64,000 nt of DNA from Pseudoalteromonas neustonica (GTDB lineage: Bacteria > Pseudomonadota > Gammaproteobacteria > Enterobacterales > Alteromonadaceae), in the NCBI RefSeq assembly GCF_001653135.1, contig NZ_BDDS01000003.1, positions 248,001-312,000 of the forward strand. Direction: 5' to 3'. Below, piece after piece: positions 1 through 11,210 of this stretch (position 1 is the first letter of the stretch; every line of letters begins with the position of its first letter). The notes beneath the pieces are model-generated. The model ran no database searches. It saw only the letters and a program-made list of their open reading frames with translations, and was not told where the DNA came from. The position numbers and the translations under genes were made by a program.

Positions 1-383
1 TCACGCTTAACTAAAAAACTGCCTTTTACTGTATCAGTATTCGCATAATCTATAATAACTTGGTATGACTTACCCTCAAACCCAACTGTTGATGGGCCAA
101 AGCTCAGCCCACCATTAGCTGTAAATTCTGCTACAGCGAGGCGTACGGTTTGATCAGGAAATGCATGCCTTAAATCACGTAATACAGGTTGCCTAATTGA
201 TTTAAATAATTTTTCTTCTTCGCTAGGTGAGCAACTTGCCCCTAGTAACGTTTGCACAGGGAGAGGGTCAAAAGGAATATAACTATAGGATGTTTGCGTT
301 TCAGCCAACGTTGCAGGTGTGTTAGTGGTCAAATTACAACCAGTGATAATTAGCGAGCTTAAGATTAGTGTAGCTGTTTTCAT
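1..383 (-). CDS. Lipoprotein of unknown function, 3' end outside the window
   Basis: The reading frame runs leftward from an ATG at 381-383 and is still open at base 3, giving at least 127 residues. The N-terminus is a lipoprotein signal peptide: Met-Lys-Thr, a hydrophobic run, then the lipobox I-I-T-G-C, with the modified Cys near residue 16. The precursor should therefore be anchored in the inner or outer membrane. The rest is soluble-looking and I do not recognise a family. It lies downstream of the DUF3360-type gene on the same strand, but the hairpin at 631-662 separates them, so they are probably separate transcripts. Confidence 0.7.
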   Translation of the reverse strand, partial: MKTATLILSSLIITGCNLTTNTPATLAETQTSYSYIPFDPLPVQTLLGASCSPSEEEKLFKSIRQPVLRDLRHAFPDQTVRLAVAEFTANGGLSFGPSTVGFEGKSYQVIIDYANTDTVKGSFLVKR

Positions 384-682
384 GGGCAGTCTCCGTTGCC
401 AAGTAAAACCTAACTAACAGCTCAATAGCTAGGGCGGGGTTACAAAATAAAAAATAGATGAAGATTAAAAAATAAACAGTAAGAAATTTCCTAAATTTGC
501 TATGAAATAACTCACACTATGGCTGCTTAGTAGGCTGCTGTATGCACATGAATAACCCTAAACTTAGGTTTTTAAAATGAATTTACAGGTGGGGTTATAA
601 AAAGGGAATTATCATAACTACGAATAAGAAAGCGGTAAGCGCACATTCATGCACTTACCGCTGTAAATTTAACCAAGTAACG
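384..682. other. Intergenic region
   Basis: About 300 bases without a gene, AT-rich. It holds the terminator hairpin at 631-662 and two short GGGGTTA-type words (435-445 and 592-600). No small open reading frame with a credible ribosome binding site was seen. Confidence 0.5.
631..662 (-). terminator. Intrinsic terminator of the DUF3360-type gene
   Basis: Arms AGCGGTAAG (631-639) and CTTACCGCT (654-662) are perfect inverted repeats. On the minus strand the stem is followed by a short T-rich run (TTTCTTATT). It lies about 20 bases past the stop of the gene ending at 683. Confidence 0.6.
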
Positions 683-2194
683 CTACTGCCTAAAACTAGG
701 CATTAAAGCTGGGATCCCCGGTAATAAGCCAACCAATGCCATTACACCCGTTAATACTACAAACATAATTAATGGGATGATCCAACGACTCATAGGCGTT
801 AATTCAGAGCTTCTTTCCTTACAGCCTATCAAACCTAAGTTATCCAGTAGCATGGTCAATGACCAACCAAACGCAGGGTTGACCAAGGTTGATGCAAATA
901 CCACGATAGCGGCTGATTGTGTTGTTTTGCCAACACGGGTCATTTCCATGCCCGCTTCAAGTAATGGTATAAAAACTCCCACTATGAGTGCAATACACAG
1001 TACCGGTTGCCAAATAGCAAGGTCCATTGGATAACCCCATAACCCTGCAACAATACAAAACAGAGCGGTTAAAATAGCCCCCGCTGGTATTGGGCGCTTT
1101 GCAATAGCCGCAGGGACAATGTATGTGCCCCACGACGAGGTAAAATTAGAGCCCCCTAAAAGTGAGCCAAATGTTTGCCTTACCGAGGCGCTAAGCATGG
1201 TATCGTCAATGTTCATTTGAACTTTTTCAGTACGTTGCGGATAGCTAATTTTTTGAAACACTTGATGCCCTAAAAAATCAGGAGACCACATAGCAACAGC
1301 AAGAATTGCAAATGGCAATACCACTATAAAGCTTTCAAGTGTAGGTAAACCGAGCATCCAACCAGTATTTTCACCCCACCAATACATAGGGTTCATGTTA
1401 GGTAAGCCCGGTGCTGTTTTAAATTCAAACGGTGCGCCTAATGCAAATGCCGTTAACCCACCTAATAGGCAACTAAGCGGGACTGCTAACCAGCGCTTTT
1501 TAAAGTGCTCTAATAACGCGTACAGTAAAATAGTTGCCAAAATAACGATGAAAGCAATATGGGTCATTTGAATTTCTTCCGCCCAAGCAAACAATTTTTT
1601 TACTTGTGAAATAGTGCCAATAAAACCTAAATAAAGTAATAACCCGCCACATACGCCTTTACTGGTGAGTCGAGCAAGTAAGCTCCCTCCTTTACTAAAA
1701 GCAAGGATCAACCCAAACGCACCAATGAGTAAGCCAAATGCCATTGGGTGTCCTCCCGCCGCAACGACGATTGGAATTAATGGAATTAGCGGCCCGTGTG
1801 TTCCCGCTAAATTGGCTGTAGGTAAAATAAAACCGGAAAACAAAATAATAAAGAAAGAAACAATCAGTAGCTCATAGCGTACGTTTTCTAAAATAAATGC
1901 GTCACTTAACCCGAGTTGACCAGCAAACGTAGCTGCAATGGCACCAACCATAACAACTTTACCTATTGTGCCTGCCATTGCTGGAATAGTGTCTTCAAAT
2001 TCGAAGCGGTAATCTCTAAAAGGTAAATTAGGACGCCAGCGTTTTGGCTGCATAATTTGCAGTTCATGTTCGAGATATTCATCTCGGCTTTCAAATTCAG
2101 AACTAGGTTTGTGAAGATTTTCATAGCTATCGGTAACTGCTTTTTCACCCGGTCTCTTTTTCGCTTGAGCCTCATCGTGTGGCGTTGTGTTCAT
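683..2194 (-). CDS. DUF3360-type multi-pass membrane protein, putative transporter
   Basis: This 503-residue protein has a charged cytoplasmic N-terminus of about 65 residues and then roughly ten to twelve hydrophobic segments. Glycine- and proline-rich stretches such as GFILPTANLAGTHGPLIPLIP near residue 125 resemble the substrate regions of UraA/SulP-fold permeases. From memory the sequence matches the DUF3360 family found in Vibrio and Pseudoalteromonas; the substrate is unknown. The start is the only Met before the charged region. A ribosome-binding GGAG (rc of ctcc) lies just upstream at about 2200-2205. It is probably transcribed alone, ending at the 631-662 hairpin. Confidence 0.7.
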   Translation of the reverse strand: MNTTPHDEAQAKKRPGEKAVTDSYENLHKPSSEFESRDEYLEHELQIMQPKRWRPNLPFRDYRFEFEDTIPAMAGTIGKVVMVGAIAATFAGQLGLSDAFILENVRYELLIVSFFIILFSGFILPTANLAGTHGPLIPLIPIVVAAGGHPMAFGLLIGAFGLILAFSKGGSLLARLTSKGVCGGLLLYLGFIGTISQVKKLFAWAEEIQMTHIAFIVILATILLYALLEHFKKRWLAVPLSCLLGGLTAFALGAPFEFKTAPGLPNMNPMYWWGENTGWMLGLPTLESFIVVLPFAILAVAMWSPDFLGHQVFQKISYPQRTEKVQMNIDDTMLSASVRQTFGSLLGGSNFTSSWGTYIVPAAIAKRPIPAGAILTALFCIVAGLWGYPMDLAIWQPVLCIALIVGVFIPLLEAGMEMTRVGKTTQSAAIVVFASTLVNPAFGWSLTMLLDNLGLIGCKERSSELTPMSRWIIPLIMFVVLTGVMALVGLLPGIPALMPSFRQ

Positions 2195-2665
2195 GGCTTC
2201 TCCTGCAACATAGTTGCTTACTCAAAATAAAAATACAGCTTTGTTTAAAGCAAATAAATATTGAGGTAGCAGAGTAAATCAGGCAGCAGATAATTGCGAT
2301 TAGGCAAAAGGTCTTGCATGGTGAGCTTTTTGTTATTGAAAACATTTAATTTGAGGTTTTAAAATCTAAATGAAATTTAAAAATATTGTTTTAAATCAAT
2401 TTACTATTATTAAACAAATGAATTAACACTTAAGTGTAAGTGATTATTTTACAAGCTAAAAACGTGTAATATCTTAGGTATACGCCTTTAGTCTAATAAA
2501 ATCGCGAATTGCCCAGCTCAAATACAGTAAACGGTTTTGTTAACTGCCCTGATATAGTATCCTCACGGTGGTTTTACTTAAGTGCCCACTGGCTCTACGT
2601 AGCCAAAAATAGTTAAGTGTAAATAACGACACCTTCTTCTCCCTTTCAAAAATGACACAATACAA
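2195..2665. other. Intergenic region between divergent genes
   Basis: These 470 bases separate the minus-strand membrane protein from the plus-strand MYG1-type gene and should contain both promoters. A TATAGTAT word at about 2552 is a possible -10 box for the plus strand. The stretch 2330-2470 is very AT-rich. No operator, repeat or RNA gene was recognised. Confidence 0.4.
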
Positions 2666-3535
2666 ATGAATGAAATAACGATAGCAACTCACAACGGTAA
2701 TTTTCATGCAGATGATGTTTTCAGCATTGCCGCACTCAAAAGCATTTACCCTTCTTTTAAACTCATACGTACCCGCGATTTAGAGCTTATAAATAAGGCT
2801 GATATTGTGATTGATGTAGGGGGTGAACATAACCCTGATACTGGCCGCTTTGATCATCACCAACGTGGTGGGGCAGGCGAACGTGAGAACGGCATTCCTT
2901 ATTCTTCATTTGGTTTAATTTGGCAAAAATATGGCTTAACACTGTGCAATGGCGATCAAGACGTTGCAAATTCTGTTGATTCTAGTCTAGTGTCAACAAT
3001 CGATGCCATTGATTGTGGTCACGTTGAAGGTGTATCAAAAGGGATTAGCCTAAGCCAAACCATCTCCATGTTTAATCCTACGTGGCAAGAAGAAAGCGAC
3101 TTTGATAGCTGTTTTAATGAAGCTGTTGAGTTTGCATCTCGTATTTTAACGCGATTCATTGCAGCAGCAAGCGGCGGCATTAACGCCAAAGCCATTGTTG
3201 CTCAAGCAGTCAAAAATGCAGAAGATCCTAGAGTAATCGTATTAGAGAAATACACGCCATGGAAAAAAACAGTCCATGCATTATCTGACGACGCTTTATA
3301 TATGGTTTACCCTTCGCATTCTGGGCAATGGATAATTCAAACAGTGCCTGCTGAGCTTGGTTCGTTTGAAGACAGAAAACCGTTGCCAAAAGCGTGGGCA
3401 GGTTTATCAGACAAAGAGTTTCAAGATGCAACGGGCCTCGATGACGCTATGTTTTGTCACAATGGGTTATTTATTGCCGGTGCAAAATCGTTTAGCAGCG
3501 CAATGAAAATGGCCGCGATTGCCCTTGCTGAATAA
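2666..3535 (+). CDS. MYG1 family (UPF0160) metal-dependent hydrolase
   Basis: The 289-residue protein has the family's N-terminal signature HNGNFHADD (residues 9-17), then DVGG (50-53) and DHH (63-65). This is the DHH-like arrangement of metal ligands known from the MYG1 family. Eukaryotic MYG1 is an RNA exonuclease; the bacterial role is poorly defined. Length fits the family (about 290-330). A rare convergent neighbour, the GGDEF/EAL gene, starts its 3' end 110 bases downstream, and a hairpin at 3559-3582 ends this transcript. It appears monocistronic. Confidence 0.8.
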   Translation: MNEITIATHNGNFHADDVFSIAALKSIYPSFKLIRTRDLELINKADIVIDVGGEHNPDTGRFDHHQRGGAGERENGIPYSSFGLIWQKYGLTLCNGDQDVANSVDSSLVSTIDAIDCGHVEGVSKGISLSQTISMFNPTWQEESDFDSCFNEAVEFASRILTRFIAAASGGINAKAIVAQAVKNAEDPRVIVLEKYTPWKKTVHALSDDALYMVYPSHSGQWIIQTVPAELGSFEDRKPLPKAWAGLSDKEFQDATGLDDAMFCHNGLFIAGAKSFSSAMKMAAIALAE

Positions 3536-3558
3536 CGAAGCTGCAGCTTAAATTATAA

Positions 3559-3590
3559 ACGTAACAACGTTACTTGTTACGTTTTGTTTA
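3559..3590 (+). terminator. Intrinsic terminator after the MYG1-type gene
   Basis: ACGTAACA (3559-3566) pairs with TGTTACGT (3575-3582), and the stem is followed by TTTGTTT. It lies between two convergent genes. Confidence 0.6.
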
Positions 3591-3644
3591 AACTAATTTA
3601 TACCACTTATCAATTTTAACAATTAGCTTTTAACAATAGGCTGA

Positions 3645-5723
3645 TTATTTATGTGCTGCGGATAATTCCAGCAACTGCTTTGCAGGCAGTGGTTTACTAA
3701 AATAATAACCTTGCACAAAATCACAATTTAAATCATTCAACAGTAAAAGCTGCTCTTTAGTTTCAACACCTTCAGCAACAACTTTAAGCCCTAAACTGTG
3801 CGACATCGCAATAGTTGCTTTAACTAAGTCACAGTCAGGCTTATTTTCAGTTATGCAATTAATAAAGCTGCGATCAATTTTTAGTACGTCAAATGGGTAT
3901 TGCCTTAAATAGCTTAACGACGAATAACCTGTACCAAAATCATCCATTGATAATTTTATTCCTAACGCATTAATTTCAACTATCGCGTCGTGAATAAAAG
4001 ATTGCCCCGTCATCAGCACTCCTTCCGTTATTTCAAGCTCTAAACTATCGGTATCAATCTGTTTATCTTTGAGTATATTTTTTATAAAATTAAGTAACTC
4101 AGTATCGCGAAATTGACGAGGCGATAAATTAACAGCCATAGTGTACTTTTTCTGTTCAGTATTTTGCCACAGATGTAAAAACCAAAGCGCCTGTTTAATA
4201 ACAAAGCGTCCGATTGGTACAATAAGACCCGAATTCTCAGCAATAGGAATAAACTCTTCAGGTGTTACGTTACCTAAAACAGGGTTGTTCCAGCGAAGCA
4301 GTGCCTCAGCGCCAATGATATGCCCCTTTTTTACATCAACTTGAGGTTGGTAGTATAATTCAAATTCATTTCGCTCTAATGCACCGCGCATTTGCCCTTC
4401 AATTTCAAACCGCCGCTGCATAATAATATTCATTTCTTTCGTAAAAAATGAATAGGTGTTTCGCCCAAGCGCTTTAGCTTGGTACATGGCAGTATCGGCA
4501 CAGCGTAATAAATCAGACGCGCAATTCCCATTTTTAGGGTATATAGCAATGCCAATGCTCAAAGTAAGAACGAGCTCTCTGCCATCCACTTCAAAAGGTT
4601 TTCTAAAGGCTTTAAGTAAGTTTTCAGCAATGACAAGTGCATTATGATGTTCAGTTAAACCACGCAGCAATACAATAAATTCATCACCGCCAAGGCGACC
4701 TACAGTATCTTCCTTTCGTAAAACTTGCTGTAAGCGCTTAGCCGATTCGATTAAAAGCTTGTCACCAACCTCATGCCCTAATGAGTCGTTCACTTTTTTA
4801 AAATCATCTAAATCCAAAAAAAACACCGCGGCCTTTTCGTTACTTCTTTGCGCTTCAATAAGTATTTGAGATAAACGATCGAGCGCTAAAAAGCGATTTG
4901 GTAATGAAGTTAAACTATCAAAATAGGCCTGATGTCGAATAACCTCAGCAGATTTGTATTGCTCTGTAATATCACGAATAATCAGCATTACTTGATGATA
5001 TTCGGATAATAGACCAATTCTCGCTTCAAAATAAACAACACCGTGGGGCATAGTCAGCGCATACTCAAAACTTACCATTGTTTTTTGTTGCAATGCTTTT
5101 GCAATATGGGATTGAAACTTACTCGCAACTTCCTCAGGTAACACATCAGCCATATTATTACCGATAAACTGCTCAGGTGATGCATAAAGATGTTCGTCAT
5201 CACTGGCGTGATAATCAATAATAGTTCCGCATTCTTCCATCAAAAAGAATAAATCGGGTATAGCACCAAATATTGTTTCAAGCATATGGTCTTTAAATAT
5301 TGCCTGAGCTTGAGCCTGCTTAACATCGCTTAAGTCAATATCAATGCAATACATTTGTTTAATATTATGCTGATTAGTGAACATTACATGGCTGGAGAAA
5401 ACGATGATATCCTTCCCACTTTTATCACGCAATATAGCCTCTGACGCTGGAATTTCTATACCATGCTTTACCCAGTCACTGTGCGCCGCAATCACTCCCT
5501 CACGCATAGGCTCAGGTATAATCAAATCTTCAAGTTTTTTCCCTTTAGCCTCCTCTTCGGTATAACCATAAAGAAGTTCACTACCTTGGTTCCAGTAAAT
5601 AACTCGTCGTTCTTGATCATACCCCTGAACAGAAATAACATTCACAGCATCAAATAGTTGGTGTAACGGATCATTGATAGCATACTGATGAGTTAACATA
5701 TTAACGACTGTTTTAGAATTCAT
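3645..5723 (-). CDS. PAS-PAS-GGDEF-EAL cyclic-di-GMP signalling protein
   Basis: 692 residues with no membrane segment, so probably cytoplasmic. Two PAS-like sensor domains occupy about 20-140 and 145-265. A GGDEF diguanylate cyclase domain follows (about 270-430) with intact GGDEF and an RKED inhibitory I-site five residues before it. The EAL phosphodiesterase domain (about 445-685) keeps EALLRW, DDFGTGYSSL, KIDRSFI and AEGVET, which carry the metal and catalytic residues. Both domains look competent, so the net direction (synthesis or breakdown of c-di-GMP) cannot be read from sequence. Ligands of the PAS domains are unknown. The gene stands alone. Confidence 0.93.
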   Translation of the reverse strand: MNSKTVVNMLTHQYAINDPLHQLFDAVNVISVQGYDQERRVIYWNQGSELLYGYTEEEAKGKKLEDLIIPEPMREGVIAAHSDWVKHGIEIPASEAILRDKSGKDIIVFSSHVMFTNQHNIKQMYCIDIDLSDVKQAQAQAIFKDHMLETIFGAIPDLFFLMEECGTIIDYHASDDEHLYASPEQFIGNNMADVLPEEVASKFQSHIAKALQQKTMVSFEYALTMPHGVVYFEARIGLLSEYHQVMLIIRDITEQYKSAEVIRHQAYFDSLTSLPNRFLALDRLSQILIEAQRSNEKAAVFFLDLDDFKKVNDSLGHEVGDKLLIESAKRLQQVLRKEDTVGRLGGDEFIVLLRGLTEHHNALVIAENLLKAFRKPFEVDGRELVLTLSIGIAIYPKNGNCASDLLRCADTAMYQAKALGRNTYSFFTKEMNIIMQRRFEIEGQMRGALERNEFELYYQPQVDVKKGHIIGAEALLRWNNPVLGNVTPEEFIPIAENSGLIVPIGRFVIKQALWFLHLWQNTEQKKYTMAVNLSPRQFRDTELLNFIKNILKDKQIDTDSLELEITEGVLMTGQSFIHDAIVEINALGIKLSMDDFGTGYSSLSYLRQYPFDVLKIDRSFINCITENKPDCDLVKATIAMSHSLGLKVVAEGVETKEQLLLLNDLNCDFVQGYYFSKPLPAKQLLELSAAHK

Positions 5724-5811
5724 GCTAAGGCGTAAACCAATAATTATTTTATTTAATAATAGGATGAAATGATTGAATTAGCATATTTAAAATTAATAAT
5801 TTCAACCTAGG

Positions 5812-6072
5812 GAGTGTTGACCTTTGTGGATTGAAATTTATTCAATCTAGGGGCGATTTAATCGCGGCGCGAGGTTTGTAACCGAGTGGGCTAAGTAAGA
5901 ATCGAGCAAAGAGTTAATCGCCTCTAGGAAGAACCTTTTAGGCAGCACATGTTTGGTATTTATACTGCTGCAAAATCAATTACGAAAGGTTAGCACGCCC
6001 TAGCAACAAAAAATTTTCAATCGACTTATGCCTTAACCACACCCAGTATTAAAACTGATATTTAAGGGTCAA
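5812..6072. repeat. Structured intergenic element, possible MITE or REP-like element
   Basis: Several inverted repeats are nested here. GATTGAA/TTCAATC lies at about 5838-5856. CTAGGGGCGATT (about 5857) faces AATCGCCTCTAG (about 5914), imperfect by one base. AACCTTT...AAAGGTT encloses GCAGCA...TGCTGC at about 5932-5988. The outer ends carry imperfect inverted GTTGACC(C)TT words at about 5816 and 6062. Such nested palindromes without a gene are typical of small mobile repeats or of the ends of elements moved by a Y1/REP-type transposase. Identity is inferred; a structured RNA is also possible. Confidence 0.35.
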
Positions 6073-6119
6073 CTAAATTCATACCACAATTATGTTGATC
6101 ACTTATGACACAAACAAAA

Positions 6120-6139
6120 TGTAATCCCCCTTTACAGTT
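6120..6139. promoter_or_regulatory. TGTAA...TTACA intergenic motif, copy 1
   Basis: TGTAATCCCCCTTTACA has inverted TGTAA/TTACA arms around a C-run and is followed by GTTTGGCT. It lies 360 bases upstream of katG. Similar words occur at 8786 and 13480. Function unknown. Confidence 0.3.
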
Positions 6140-6463
6140 TGGCTCTGATTTCTGCAAAGTAGAATAGGGGTTAAACTTAACCCCTTACGATAGACGCTAA
6201 TTTTGACATTCAAAGAGATTGGCATTGTTATAAAGGAACATATTGATATTAAGCTTCTATGAAGCGTTAAATCCAATATTTTTTGGTAACTTAGGTATAT
6301 GTACTACAACCTAATAGGTTTTCTACGAGTGGAATCTAAATAATCGATGGTTGCAATCGTTTTAAAGCACTGATCGGGATCTAGTTTTTAATCGTTAATA
6401 CCCTATCATTGATTTAAGCAAGTATGTTGCAATCAACTAAACTGTAACTGTAGCAAGTAATAG

Positions 6464-8674
<2,211 letters not shown>

Positions 8675-8712
8675 TCAAAACATCGATTATTAATTAAAGC
8701 ACAAAAACCAAG

Positions 8713-8742
8713 AGCGCGAGGGTATTAACCCTCGCGCTTTTT
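8713..8742. terminator. Bidirectional intrinsic terminator after katG
   Basis: AGCGCGAGGGT and ACCCTCGCGCT are perfect arms with a four-base loop, followed by TTTTTT on the plus strand. It serves katG; the azoreductase gene converges from the other side. Confidence 0.9.
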
Positions 8743-8785
8743 TATATCAGAAACCTTAAATCTGAATTTGTAAAACAATATAAAC

Positions 8786-8806
8786 TGTAAACCCCTATTA
8801 CGGTTT
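8786..8806. promoter_or_regulatory. TGTAA...TTACG intergenic motif, copy 2
   Basis: TGTAAACCCCTATTACGGTTTGGCT resembles the word at 6120, with the same GTTTGGCT tail. It lies between the convergent katG and azoreductase genes, which argues against a simple promoter operator. Confidence 0.3.
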
Positions 8807-8878
8807 GGCTAAAAATACCACAGTAAAGCGTGTATTATTTAGTCTGTTAAATTGTTCAAAGGTTTATGCATATTACAA

Positions 8879-9553
8879 TTACTCAGCAGCCATATTGGAA
8901 AGTTGTTGTGCAAGCACAGTTGCTTGGTCATAGGCATTGCTTAACGATTGTTGATGACGAGCATCAGCAAACTCCTGATACTCTGACGCTATCTCATGAA
9001 TCGTTGTAACACCTAAATATTTGCTTAAACTACGTAAATGCGGCACTAAATGGCTCATGTGCTCACGAATACCGCCTTGCTCAAAACCAAATTCACCGGT
9101 TGATGTGATCACAATCAATGTTTTTCCGCCCAGCAAAGGCTGTAGCGGGAAGTCACCACGGGCCAGATCAAAATCAAAGGTTTTATTGATCCGAATAACT
9201 TGATCAAACCACGCTTTTAGTTGCGCTGGCATGCCATAGTTGTACATAGGCGACGAAATCACAATAATATCAGCCTTACTCACTTCAGAAATAAACTGGT
9301 CTGACTCTAAAAGTATGTGCTTTTGCTGTGCTGACTTTTTGTGCTCTGGTGTAAATACTGCGCCAATCCACTCTTGGGTAATAAAAGAGGGTGGGTTCAC
9401 ACCTACATCACGATAAATATACTCACCTATATCTTGTTGCTCTCTAAAGGTATTAATAAAACGCCTAGAAATATTTTTAGAGATTGAATCGTGATCTGGG
9501 TTATCGTTTTTGGCAGCTCTTACGCTTGCATCAATGTGTAATAGGGTAGTCAT
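8879..9553 (-). CDS. FMN-dependent NAD(P)H oxidoreductase, AzoR/flavodoxin-like fold
   Basis: 224 residues from the chosen ATG at 9551-9553, which has GAGGAT about 8 bases upstream; a start further up (9577) lacks one. The first strand TLLHIDASVR and the SPMYNYGMPAQLKAWFDQVIR loop are signatures of AzoR-type FMN quinone/azo reductases. These are cytoplasmic dimers that reduce quinones or azo bonds by two electrons. E. coli AzoR is 201 residues, so this one is slightly longer. It is divergent from the LysR gene at 9684, which is its likely regulator. The exact substrate is unknown. Confidence 0.85.
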   Translation of the reverse strand: MTTLLHIDASVRAAKNDNPDHDSISKNISRRFINTFREQQDIGEYIYRDVGVNPPSFITQEWIGAVFTPEHKKSAQQKHILLESDQFISEVSKADIIVISSPMYNYGMPAQLKAWFDQVIRINKTFDFDLARGDFPLQPLLGGKTLIVITSTGEFGFEQGGIREHMSHLVPHLRSLSKYLGVTTIHEIASEYQEFADARHQQSLSNAYDQATVLAQQLSNMAAE

Positions 9554-9683
9554 AGTGTTTATCCTCATAGTGAACATAGGGCAATCATCTAACTTAAAGC
9601 GCTATTTCACAAACGAGTTAACCTCACCTATAAATGAGTTATAATCACCTATATTTATTCCACTTTTTCGCAGGTATCACTTT
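9554..9683. promoter_or_regulatory. Divergent promoter region, azoreductase / LysR
   Basis: 130 bases between two divergent starts. The paired words ATGAGTTATAATCACCTAT and neighbouring CACCTATAAATGAG (about 9627-9655) are a likely LysR-binding and promoter region. TATAAT at about 9640 is a plausible -10 box for the LysR gene. Confidence 0.4.
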
Positions 9684-10532
9684 ATGCAAGTCTCACTACA
9701 AGCACTTAAAGCCTTTGAAGCTGCGGCACGTTTAGGCAGCTTTAAAGCCGCAGCTGATGAACTATCGCTCACGCCAACTGCAATTTCGCATCATATAAAT
9801 AACCTTGAAAGTCGATTAAATGTGGATTTGTTTTACCGCCAAGTTAGAAAAATCACCCTCACACCGACTGGTGAATATTTAAGTGCCGCAACGAGCGACG
9901 GCTTTAACCGCATAGACCAAGCATTAGCAACTGTGCAAGCTACAGGGGCAACCGTTAAAATAACCACCACCTCGTCACTGGCCGCACTGCGCTTAATTCC
10001 CGCATTACAGGAGCTATCGGTCAGCCAGCCTAATCTTGAGGTGGATATATCAACCAGTGAAGCCGTTGATAAACAATTGCACACCTTGCCCATTCGCTTT
10101 GGGGAACGTCTGCATATAAACGCTGACGACATTATAAAAACCGAGCAATTTAATATATTTGGCTCATATAAAGCAACGGATACTCCATGGCAAAATGGCT
10201 CTGTTACGCTCTATACCACAAAATGGAAAAACAAAGCACTGAGTGAGCCACCACTTAAACAATGGCTTACTCAAAACAACTTAGATCCCGCGTTATTTAT
10301 TATTAAAACCTTTGACCAAGAACTATTTGGCATCCAAGAAGCCATGGCAGGCTCAGGACTGGTGTTTTGCTCAACCACTCTTGTGCAACGACTTTTAAAC
10401 ACGGAGTTACTAAAAAACTTTAATACTCACGCGGTTGAATCTGAGTTTTGCTATTACATACCGAATAAACAGCGCTTTTCAACTAGAGATACACGCCTAG
10501 TTTTAGAGTGGGTAGAAGGGTTGTTGGATTGA
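9684..10532 (+). CDS. LysR-family transcriptional regulator
   Basis: 282 residues. The N-terminal winged helix-turn-helix is clear: LQALKAFEAAARLGSFKAAADELSLTPTAISHHI at residues 5-38, followed by LESRLNVDLFYRQVRKITLTPTGEYL. The wording is closest to the GcvA/AmpR-like branch. The remaining ~190 residues form the effector-binding domain, ligand unknown. Its divergent orientation next to the azoreductase gene suggests it regulates that gene and itself. Length is typical (about 290). Confidence 0.9.
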   Translation: MQVSLQALKAFEAAARLGSFKAAADELSLTPTAISHHINNLESRLNVDLFYRQVRKITLTPTGEYLSAATSDGFNRIDQALATVQATGATVKITTTSSLAALRLIPALQELSVSQPNLEVDISTSEAVDKQLHTLPIRFGERLHINADDIIKTEQFNIFGSYKATDTPWQNGSVTLYTTKWKNKALSEPPLKQWLTQNNLDPALFIIKTFDQELFGIQEAMAGSGLVFCSTTLVQRLLNTELLKNFNTHAVESEFCYYIPNKQRFSTRDTRLVLEWVEGLLD

Positions 10533-10630
10533 TGTCGTTAGATTTATGAAACACAGTTTATTGTGAATTTAGGTGATTATGAGTCTGTTTAGACATTAAT
10601 TCACAGAATACTGTTAATTTTGGATTGGTA

Positions 10631-10918
10631 ATGGAAGTCACAATAAAGTCAGCAAAACAATTAGGTAAATTGGCAAGCATTGTAAGGAAAAGCCAAAAGC
10701 TTGATCAGAAAACGGCAGGGGACTTCTCCGGTATTAGTATCAATACGGTGAGTGACTTTGAAAATGGCACAGGATCGTTATCAATTGGCCGCGCGTTCGA
10801 CTTAATGGAAGCTTTAGGTTTAGAAGTAAAAATAGACGTAGTTGTACCTCAACACGATGAAAAGGCTAAAAGTAAATTAATAACGCAAATCCAGAACATG
10901 GTGGCTGGCCATGAATAA
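10631..10918 (+). CDS. HipB-like XRE-family antitoxin, orphan
   Basis: 95 residues from the ATG at 10631. The helix-turn-helix is KLASIVRKSQKLDQKTAGDFSGISINTVSDFENG (about residues 12-45), as in HipB. HipB binds its own promoter and neutralises the HipA kinase. The stop overlaps the ATG of a hipA-like frame at 10911, the usual hipBA coupling, but that hipA is cut after about 30 homologous codons. The antitoxin therefore has no intact partner here. No strong ribosome binding site is visible (TTTTGGAT upstream). Confidence 0.8.
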   Translation: MEVTIKSAKQLGKLASIVRKSQKLDQKTAGDFSGISINTVSDFENGTGSLSIGRAFDLMEALGLEVKIDVVVPQHDEKAKSKLITQIQNMVAGHE

Positions 10919-11042
10919 TAGATCTCTCGATGTTTATGCTGGCAAACAGCTAATGGGCCAGTTACAAGATAGTAACGGTTTTTGGTCTTTTAAAAATAGG
11001 GCAATGGAATCATACCTCTCGGATAATACATATAGGGTATAG
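10911..11042 (+). pseudogene. Truncated hipA N-terminal fragment
   Basis: A 43-codon frame begins with MNNRSLDVYAGKQLMGQLQ and continues GFWSFKNR. This matches the N-terminal strand pattern of HipA (LDVYxNGxxVGxL, then GxxxFxY). Similarity stops near residue 30 and a TAG follows at 11040-11042; full HipA is about 430 residues. It overlaps the hipB stop by 8 bases. The break lies at the edge of the CD-NTase/SLATT module, which may have replaced the rest of the gene. Confidence 0.7.
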
Positions 11043-11210
11043 TAATAATCAAACAATAATTATGATGTTTGAATATTCACAGCAATCGACATCATTACTG
11101 GATGCATAGTCATATTTATAGTGGGTTAAAAAAGTAACAACACATGGTTTTTTAAAAGCCCTCGAATAAAGAGATCAAGAAAACACAGTCACCTGCTTGA
11201 TCTGAACTTT
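11043..11210. other. Junction region between hipA remnant and defence module
   Basis: AT-rich sequence without a gene. No further hipA similarity, direct repeat or insertion-sequence end was recognised. Confidence 0.35.

Noticed and set aside
6420-6432. AAGTATGTTGCAA, similar to E. coli Ter (GTATGTTGTAAC)
   Set aside because: It matches only the first part and lacks the local 15-mer core (GTATGATGTGTTCTT) seen three times near tus. A single partial match in AT-rich DNA is expected by chance.
9833-10132. 99-codon minus-strand frame within the LysR gene
   Set aside because: Antisense to the helix-turn-helix and effector regions; no homology visible.
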